From an uncultured Bacilli bacterium (lineage in GTDB: Bacteria > Bacillota_I > Bacilli_A > RF39 > UBA660): DNA of 12,783 bases. The translations under genes and the position numbers were made by a program. How positions within the stretch are numbered: position 1 is the first letter of the stretch; the number at the start of each line of letters is the position of its first letter. Shown one piece after another: positions 8,251 through 12,783 of this stretch. A model generated the notes under the pieces. That model was not told the origin of the DNA. It saw only the letters and a program-made list of their open reading frames with translations, and searched no databases. The stretch lies in the NCBI GenBank assembly GCA_947625715.1, contig CANQPR010000034.1, positions 1 to 12,783 on the forward strand, read 5' to 3'.

Positions 8251-9147
8251 ATGATTGAACTTATATTATTAATAGTCATAGCAATTTTTGCCTTATCTTA
8301 TAGGTTCAACAACGGTGAAAATGTTTATAAGTTTTTTGTATCAAAAGTATCACATATTTATGATAAATATGCACCATATAGTTTTAAAGAAGTAAGACAA
8401 AAAACAAAAGAACTAGGTCAAGAATATACAGCTAAACAGTATGCAACTCAAGTAGTTATTTTTATGGGTGTAGCTGGTGTTATATCATATTTATATTTTT
8501 ATAACATAATCATTGCTGTTATATATGCTTCTTTAGCCGTTTTATTTATCCCTTACTTAGCCTTTTTAAGATGTAAAAAAGCATATTCAGAATATATATT
8601 TGAACAAATACAAGTTTATACAACCAATGTTATTATGGAATTTACAACAACCCAAAGTTTTGTAAAATCACTCGAAGGAGTTAGAGATTCAGGAATATTA
8701 GAAGACCCAGTTTTACATGATGTTAAAGTTATGATTGATATGTCATATCAAAATGGAACAATCGATGAATCAATTGTCTATTTTAATGAAAAATATCCTT
8801 ATTATATGGTTAAAAATATGAATCAATTATTTTTACAAATAACCAAAGAAGGTGCTAAAGATTCTGGGGAAGCTCTAGAAAATATGTCAATGGATATCGA
8901 TGCCTTAGTAGAAGGGGTTTATAGAGACCAAATTGACCGAAAAGATTTTCATAAACGATTTGTAACTTTTGGGCTTGCTTTATTCTTATTAGTTATGGCC
9001 ATGCAATTTTTACTTGGAACTGACTCATATTTAGAGCTTCTTGATATGTGGTATGTTCAAATTATCCTTCATGCGATTATATGGATTAATTGCTTCTTCT
9101 TATATAGAGGCGAGAAATTTTACTATGAAGATGTGGGGGTGGAATAA
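8251..9147 (+). CDS. tadB: TadB-like inner membrane platform protein
   Basis: The 298-aa product has an N-terminal helix (about 1-17), two adjacent helices (about 66-106), a cytosolic T2SSF-type helical domain (about 115-230) and two C-terminal helices (about 236-256 and 266-285). This is the TadB/GspF platform layout. The soluble domain contains the pattern TKEGAKDSGEALENMS. It should pair with the TadC-like protein and couple ATP hydrolysis by the CpaF-like ATPase to pilin extrusion. AAGGG (8241-8245) precedes the ATG by 5 nt, and the gap from cpaF is 18 bp. The stop codon shares one base with the next start. TadB rather than TadC is chosen by order and topology. Confidence 0.85.
   Translation: MIELILLIVIAIFALSYRFNNGENVYKFFVSKVSHIYDKYAPYSFKEVRQKTKELGQEYTAKQYATQVVIFMGVAGVISYLYFYNIIIAVIYASLAVLFIPYLAFLRCKKAYSEYIFEQIQVYTTNVIMEFTTTQSFVKSLEGVRDSGILEDPVLHDVKVMIDMSYQNGTIDESIVYFNEKYPYYMVKNMNQLFLQITKEGAKDSGEALENMSMDIDALVEGVYRDQIDRKDFHKRFVTFGLALFLLVMAMQFLLGTDSYLELLDMWYVQIILHAIIWINCFFLYRGEKFYYEDVGVE
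9135..9142 (+). promoter_or_regulatory. Ribosome binding site of the overlapping tadC start
   Basis: GGGGGTGG within the last codons of tadB lies 4 nt before the ATG at 9147, and the TAATG arrangement makes stop and start share one A. This predicts translational coupling and equal amounts of the two platform proteins. Confidence 0.65.
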
Positions 9148-9935
9148 TGTACTGGGAAATTATAATATTATCAATAATTATATTATTTGTATTAAGTTAT
9201 ACAGGAAGAATTAATGCTAATCGCTTTATATCAGATAACCAAGTTTATTTTCAAAAATTAAAAGAAAGTGATTGGGACTTTTATGTAAAATTAAAATATG
9301 GCGATACGGCTAACCCTGACTTCTTATTTAATAATCGTATTAAAAATGGTTTTATTGTCATAATTGTGCTCTTATGTTTCTTTATTACTAATTTAACATA
9401 CATAACCGTTTTATTTTCAATAATTGCTGGGTACTTAGTATTTAAATTACAATATTCTAATTTAAAGAAATATTACAAAGCTCATTTACATGAAATAGAT
9501 GCCATGTTACCTCATTACTTAAAGAGTTTGGAAATTTTGATTCAACATTATACAGTACCTGTTGCTTTAGGTAAATCAATTAATGATGCACCCGCAATCT
9601 TTAAAGATGGATTACAAGAATTAATAAATCAAGTTAATGAAGGTGATGATACAATCACTCCATATGTAAATTTTGCAAAACTATATCCCGTTCGAGATTC
9701 TATGCGAATGATGCGGTTGTTATATCGTTTGTCTTTAGGTAGACAAGAACATAAACAAGAACAATTACTAGCGTTTTCAAGAACCATTTCTAATCTTCAA
9801 CAAAAAGCAAGAGAATTAAAATATAAAGAACGACTAGAAAAAATGGAAAAGAAAACAATGCAAATGTTAATTGCTACTGGTGTTGGGGTAATGATTTTGT
9901 TAGTTTTAGCAGTATTAATGATGATGGGAATGTAA
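9147..9935 (+). CDS. tadC: TadC-like inner membrane platform protein
   Basis: The 262-aa product has helices at about 2-19, 67-82, 84-100 and 239-260, with a large cytosolic helical domain (about 105-235) between the third and last. The domain includes HEIDAMLPHYLKSLEILIQ and a highly charged segment ARELKYKERLEKMEKKT just before the last helix, as in TadC-type T2SSF proteins. It ends right after the last helix (LMMMGM). It should assemble with the TadB-like protein as the second half of the platform. The start overlaps the tadB stop by one base. A 92-bp gap with a promoter follows, so this gene closes the machinery part of the operon. Confidence 0.85.
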   Translation: MYWEIIILSIIILFVLSYTGRINANRFISDNQVYFQKLKESDWDFYVKLKYGDTANPDFLFNNRIKNGFIVIIVLLCFFITNLTYITVLFSIIAGYLVFKLQYSNLKKYYKAHLHEIDAMLPHYLKSLEILIQHYTVPVALGKSINDAPAIFKDGLQELINQVNEGDDTITPYVNFAKLYPVRDSMRMMRLLYRLSLGRQEHKQEQLLAFSRTISNLQQKARELKYKERLEKMEKKTMQMLIATGVGVMILLVLAVLMMMGM

Positions 9936-9971
9936 AATTTTAAAAAAATAGTAAATAATTGTTAAGTAAAA

Positions 9972-10000
9972 TTGATATTTTATAAAAATAAAGTTATAAT
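9972..10000 (+). promoter_or_regulatory. Internal promoter ahead of the pilin genes
   Basis: TTGATA (9972-9977) and TATAAT (9995-10000) are separated by exactly 17 bp in the only gap longer than 35 bp inside the operon. Transcription would start near 10006-10008, just before a strong SD. This would raise pilin expression above that of the assembly genes. No terminator hairpin is seen before it, so read-through from upstream should also occur. Confidence 0.75.
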
Positions 10001-10011
10001 AAAAATAAGGT

Positions 10012-10020
10012 AAAGGAGGA
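10012..10020 (+). promoter_or_regulatory. Strong ribosome binding site of the first small pilin
   Basis: AAAGGAGGA, almost the full anti-16S complement, ends 7 nt before the ATG at 10028. Together with the promoter just upstream it marks this as probably the most highly expressed gene of the set. Confidence 0.75.
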
Positions 10021-10027
10021 ATTATAA

Positions 10028-10294
10028 ATGAAAGAAGCAACCGGAGAATTAAATATGACTGTTGTAACAGTAGTTGCAATAGCAGCTGTTGCAGCATTTT
10101 TCTACGCATTTGTTTGGCCAATGATTAAGTCAAATATAGAAAGTAGTACAAAATGTGCTAATGCAAGTTGTGACCAATCTTCATGTGCACCTGTTGGCTC
10201 AAAAACGGTTTGTAATAAATGTAGCTCTCCAGGAGACCCAAATACTACGTTTTCTTGTTCATTTGAAAATGCAGCTACTACTCCAGGTTCTTAA
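10028..10294 (+). CDS. Small six-Cys Flp-pilin-like protein, probable major pilin
   Basis: The 88-aa product starts MKEATGELNM, has a hydrophobic helix (about 11-31, ending FVWP) and a short extracellular domain with six Cys (43, 48, 53, 62, 65, 77), enough for three disulfides. Size, helix near the N-terminus, and position beside tadC fit a Flp-type pilin. It lacks the classical Flp leader; at most a six-residue leader ending at G6 could exist, and the Glu usual at mature position 5 is not there. The neighbouring 77-aa gene is a paralog with the same first 13 residues. Its own promoter and strong SD suggest it is the major subunit. The pilin role is inferred; no named family is recognised. 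Confidence 0.8.
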   Translation: MKEATGELNMTVVTVVAIAAVAAFFYAFVWPMIKSNIESSTKCANASCDQSSCAPVGSKTVCNKCSSPGDPNTTFSCSFENAATTPGS

Positions 10295-10326
10295 AGTAAA
10301 TAATTTATGTTGTTAGGAGGGAAAAT

Positions 10327-10560
10327 ATGAAAGAGGCGACTGGAGAATTAAATATGACTGTTGTAGTTGTTATTGCTGTGGCATCTTTAGCTGCCTTTTT
10401 CTATTTTACACTTTGGCCATTGATTCAAAACAATATGAATAGTACAACAAAATGTTCAAAAGCCATTTGCGATAAATGTCGAAATGGAAATGATTGTACG
10501 ACAGTGCCTTGTCATTTAGAAGGCTCTGATGTAACCTTTGAATGCGTTTGGAAAGGTTAA
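10327..10560 (+). CDS. Second small six-Cys Flp-pilin-like protein (paralog)
   Basis: The 77-aa product shares MKEATGELNMTVV with the preceding protein, then AAFFY and a WP at the end of the helix (about 11-31), and ends in a Cys-rich domain. It also has six Cys (43, 48, 51, 57, 62, 73), but only the first two keep their positions, so the disulfide pattern may differ. The ends of the two domains look alike (TTFSCSFE and VTFECVWK). AGGAGG (10315-10320) lies 6 nt before the ATG, and the 32-bp gap shows no hairpin. It arose by tandem duplication and may be an alternative or minor subunit. Confidence 0.8.
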   Translation: MKEATGELNMTVVVVIAVASLAAFFYFTLWPLIQNNMNSTTKCSKAICDKCRNGNDCTTVPCHLEGSDVTFECVWKG

Positions 10561-10580
10561 TATAAAAGGAGGAAGGGAAT

Positions 10581-11120
10581 ATGAAGGAAGCTATAGGTGG
10601 AACTTGGCTATTTCAAATAGTTATTCTTTTTATATTGCTTTTTACAGGTTTTATGTGTTTAATGATTAATCGTTCCAAAGCATTTAATGTTAAAGATAAA
10701 ATTATTCAAACAATTCAAAGTTATAATGGAATTGATTTAACAAGCCAGTATGATGGTAAAGAAGGAGTTTTTGAAGATATCGTAAGTTATTTAAGTGAAA
10801 ATGCTTATCGAACTAATGGTACTTGTCCCAAAGCTGTAGAAGCTAACGGCCAAACTTATCCATATCATGGTTATACCAAAGATGGAATTCAAACATCTAA
10901 TAATGCAGCTTTTTGTATTGCTGAAGTAGATAGTTCCAGTTCAATAATAAGTGGAAGTTGTGGTGGTGCTGATTGCGTTAGAGATGAATTGCCAAAAATG
11001 TCTTATTATCGAATTGTTGTATTTTATCAATTAGATTTACCAGTTTTTCATGATTTATTTAACTTTTCCATTACTGGCGATACAAAAACCATCAATGGTA
11101 ATCCTAGTAAGACAATTTAG
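10581..11120 (+). CDS. TadE/TadF-like minor pilin with four extracellular Cys
   Basis: The 179-aa product starts MKEAIGGTW, has a membrane helix (about 10-30), a basic juxtamembrane segment (NRSKAFNVKDK) and an extracellular domain. The domain ends in a beta-like YYRIVVFYQLDLPVFHDLF, reminiscent of the TadE/F C-terminus. Extracellular Cys are at 82, 112, 127 and 132; C26 is in the helix. It is a paralog of the next protein: both share the N-terminal signature, SKAF or TKAF followed by VK, a Cys pair and a LDLPVF or FNLPVL motif. AAGGAGG (10566-10572) sets the start. As in other Tad systems it probably acts as a minor pilin or assembly factor. TadE-likeness is by pattern only. Confidence 0.78.
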   Translation: MKEAIGGTWLFQIVILFILLFTGFMCLMINRSKAFNVKDKIIQTIQSYNGIDLTSQYDGKEGVFEDIVSYLSENAYRTNGTCPKAVEANGQTYPYHGYTKDGIQTSNNAAFCIAEVDSSSSIISGSCGGADCVRDELPKMSYYRIVVFYQLDLPVFHDLFNFSITGDTKTINGNPSKTI

Positions 11121-11133
11121 ATAGAGGTGTAAT

Positions 11134-11622
11134 ATGAGACAAGCAATTGGAAGTACATGGGTTATGCAATTAGTTATTGTATTTATGCTTATCTTTGTTG
11201 CTTTTTTAGCTCTTTCAATAAATTATACAAAAGCTTTCAAAGTAAAAAATGAATTAGTGACAATTATTGAAAAATATGAAGGGGTAAAAGATGGCTCATC
11301 AGGTTCTTTGCAAATTATTAATAATTATTTAAAAAGTAGTAATTATTCAGTTACTAATAAATGTGCTGAAGGTGAATATGGAATGCGAAGTTTAGATTCA
11401 CCATCTTTAGAACAAGTTAGGGAAAATAGTAACACTAAATATTTCTATTGTATTTCTAAAATAAATACCAAAGCTAATAATCTTCCTAATCGTTCAAAAT
11501 ATGAAATTAAAATATTCTTTAAATTTAATTTACCAGTATTAGGAGATGTCTTTACATTTACTGCAAGTGGAACAACAATCGATATTAATTATCCATCTGA
11601 TAATTTACAACCAATGCCATAA
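11134..11622 (+). CDS. TadE/TadF-like minor pilin, paralog of the preceding protein
   Basis: The 162-aa product starts MRQAIGSTW, has a membrane helix (about 10-30), a basic segment (YTKAFKVKNE) and an extracellular domain. Its single Cys pair (77, 106) lines up with C82 and C112 of the previous protein; the second pair there (127, 132) is missing here. The C-terminal YEIKIFFKFNLPVLGDVF matches the same region of the paralog. The two may pair, as TadE and TadF are thought to. AGAGGTG (11123-11129) precedes the start, 13 bp after the previous stop. Confidence 0.78.
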   Translation: MRQAIGSTWVMQLVIVFMLIFVAFLALSINYTKAFKVKNELVTIIEKYEGVKDGSSGSLQIINNYLKSSNYSVTNKCAEGEYGMRSLDSPSLEQVRENSNTKYFYCISKINTKANNLPNRSKYEIKIFFKFNLPVLGDVFTFTASGTTIDINYPSDNLQPMP

Positions 11623-11636
11623 AGGAGGAAAAAAAA

Positions 11637-12674
11637 ATGAATGTTAAAGTTGTAAATAAATATGAAAATTTATTGAATTCCTTAGATATTGATATTATAA
11701 AAAGTATAAGTGGAGTTTTTTCTCCTGAAGAATTAGTAATGCAATTTAATAATTTCTTTTATAATAAAATGATATTAGATATTACAGCTATAAAAGATTA
11801 TCAAAATATTCAAACAATTCAAGAGTTATCAGTAAATATGGATATGAGTAAAGTTATATTGCTATTAGATGACTCAGAAATTGTTAATAGTCCTAGATAT
11901 TTATCTGGTTTAGTTTCAATGGGGGTTTATAATTTTACAAGAACCATTGATTCAATAAAATTTTTAATTGATAATCCTAATACTTATAAAGATGTCGCAC
12001 AATACCATTTATTAAATAATGTTATGGTAACAGATAGTTCTGATGGAACGACTAAACAAACAAATAACAATAAAGTAATGGAAGAAGAAGCATCACCTCA
12101 ACCAACTGTTCCTGATATACGAATAATTGGTATAAAAAATGTTACAGAACATGCAGGAAGTACAACCCTAACATTTTTATTAAAAAAACAATTAGAGAAA
12201 AAATATAATGTTGTAGCAGTTGAAGTTGATGACAATGATTTTATCTTTTTAAATGATAGAACTTTAAGACATACAAATCATATAGATTTAGAAAAATTTA
12301 TTGCTAGTAATTATGGTGCTGAAATAATTTTAGTTGATTTAAATGATAATGGTAATATTGGTGTTTGTACAGATGTATTATACTTAATTGAACCTGGTTT
12401 AATTAAATTAAATAAATTAATTAGAAGAGACAGTCATGCTTTTGATAAATTAAAGGGTAAAAAAATAATTTTAAATCGAAGTGTTTTAAATTCTAGTGAT
12501 GTAGCAGACTTTGAATATGAATCAAGAAGTAAAGTTTATTTTAATATTCCATATTTAGATGATAAGTTAGATAATCATTCAGTTTTAGATGAATTGTTAG
12601 TGAAAATGGGATTTGTTCGTTTAGAAAACGAAGGAACAGATAAAGGAAATAAATTATTTAGTATCTTTAAATAG
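11637..12674 (+). CDS. CpaE/TadZ-like protein with a degenerate P-loop
   Basis: The 345-aa product is cytosolic. Its N-terminal part (about 1-130) looks like an atypical receiver fold, with VILLLDD (73-79) then a GVYNF segment. A disordered linker (about 131-160, SSDGTTKQTNNNK) joins it to a MinD/ParA-like part starting RIIGIKNVTEHAGSTT (162-177). The segment ILVDLND (231-237) stands at the Walker B-like position. The P-loop Lys expected before TT is Ser175 (AGSTT in place of GKTT), so ATP hydrolysis is doubtful. CpaE and TadZ proteins localise Tad machinery, often with altered ATPase motifs. Here it is last in the operon instead of between cpaB and cpaF. AAAGGAGG (11621-11628) overlaps the previous stop. 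The assignment rests on domain order and context. Confidence 0.72.
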   Translation: MNVKVVNKYENLLNSLDIDIIKSISGVFSPEELVMQFNNFFYNKMILDITAIKDYQNIQTIQELSVNMDMSKVILLLDDSEIVNSPRYLSGLVSMGVYNFTRTIDSIKFLIDNPNTYKDVAQYHLLNNVMVTDSSDGTTKQTNNNKVMEEEASPQPTVPDIRIIGIKNVTEHAGSTTLTFLLKKQLEKKYNVVAVEVDDNDFIFLNDRTLRHTNHIDLEKFIASNYGAEIILVDLNDNGNIGVCTDVLYLIEPGLIKLNKLIRRDSHAFDKLKGKKIILNRSVLNSSDVADFEYESRSKVYFNIPYLDDKLDNHSVLDELLVKMGFVRLENEGTDKGNKLFSIFK

Positions 12675-12696
12675 GCCAAGATAATGGTCTTTTTTT
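12673..12696 (+). terminator. Rho-independent terminator of the operon, overlapping the last stop codon
   Basis: AGGCCA (12673-12678) pairs with TGGTCT (12685-12690), one G-U included, around a 6-nt loop, followed by a T run to 12696. The stem begins inside the TAG stop of the last gene (12672-12674), so the operon ends with almost no 3' UTR. Confidence 0.8.
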
Positions 12697-12737
12697 AATG
12701 AAAATTATGTTAAACATTAGTTAAAATGTATACGATT

Positions 12738-12743
12738 TATAAT
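12738..12743 (+). promoter_or_regulatory. Probable -10 box for a gene leaving the window
   Basis: A consensus TATAAT follows the operon terminator by about 40 bp. No good -35 is seen at 16-18 bp; TTAGTT (12717-12722) is 15 bp away and weak. The start of transcription would fall near 12750, at the edge of the inverted repeat. A promoter needing an activator, or a spurious AT-rich match, are both possible. Confidence 0.45.
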
Positions 12744-12750
12744 ATATATA

Positions 12751-12775
12751 ACAAACAAAGGTGAACTTTGTTTGT
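12751..12775. promoter_or_regulatory. Perfect 10-bp inverted repeat carrying a possible ribosome binding site
   Basis: ACAAACAAAG (12751-12760) and CTTTGTTTGT (12766-12775) are exact reverse complements around GTGAA. The element sits immediately after the TATAAT box, so it could be an operator or a 5' mRNA hairpin. AAAGGTGA (12757-12764) looks like a Shine-Dalgarno site partly buried in the stem, and a GTG at 12774 could be its start codon, 9 nt away. There is no T tract, so it is not a terminator. Confidence 0.6.
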
Positions 12776-12783
12776 GAGAGTAT

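Noticed and set aside
9915..10121. Antisense frame across the internal promoter and the first mini-pilin
   Set aside because: It covers the promoter and the start of a convincing gene, and its product is low-complexity Leu/Gln/Tyr.
9..12686. AAGATAATG present in both end terminators (9-17 and 12678-12686)
   Set aside because: In one it is stem and in the other loop; the flanks differ, so it is not a convincing boundary repeat or attachment site.
1..12783. Mobile element, CRISPR array, tRNA or rRNA
   Set aside because: No transposase or integrase, no regular short repeats with spacers, and no cloverleaf or rRNA-like segment was seen on either strand.

Overview
The window is AT-rich (about 30% GC by eye) and carries 12 genes, all on the + strand. 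They lie between a terminator at the left edge and a terminator that overlaps the last stop codon. The genome looks like a low-GC, wall-bearing Gram-positive of the Bacillota, perhaps one of the uncultured gut Bacilli of the RF39/Erysipelotrichia type. The grounds are strong AGGAGG Shine-Dalgarno sites, Sec signal peptides, no secretin, and a peptidoglycan-type peptidase. The placement is inference. The standard code fits: Trp is TGG throughout, and the 12 stops are 8 TAA, 4 TAG and no TGA.

The layout reads as one compact Tad/Flp-like (type IVc) pilus operon. A sigma-A-type promoter (TTGAAA, 17 bp, TACAAT with an extended TG) sits at 65-93. It is followed by two secreted or surface proteins: a 242-aa protein with a C-terminal membrane anchor, and a 1223-aa Cys-rich adhesin-like protein. 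Next comes a 546-aa hybrid: a pilin-like membrane segment, an Asn/Thr/Ser/Pro-rich linker, an SH3-like region and a VanX-like (M15) zinc peptidase. The assembly machinery follows: CpaB/RcpC-like (6209-7069), CpaF/TadA ATPase (7102-8232), TadB-like (8251-9147) and TadC-like (9147-9935). A 92-bp gap holds a second near-consensus promoter (TTGATA, 17 bp, TATAAT). It precedes two tiny six-Cys pilin-like proteins, two TadE/TadF-like minor pilins, and a CpaE/TadZ-like protein with a degenerate P-loop.

The likely mode of action is that the ATPase, positioned by the CpaE/TadZ-like protein, drives TadB/TadC to extrude the small pilins. CpaB and the minor pilins would act outside the membrane, the peptidase would open or trim peptidoglycan, and the large protein would provide adhesion. 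No prepilin peptidase, secretin or TadG is visible here. The most unusual points are the peptidase fused to a pilin-like stem, the N-terminal signature shared by five proteins without a classical prepilin leader, the Cys-rich twin mini-pilins with their own promoter, and the large Cys-rich surface protein with a thioester-like N-terminus. After the last terminator, the right edge holds a TATAAT box followed at once by a perfect 10-bp inverted repeat that carries a possible ribosome binding site for a gene leaving the window.
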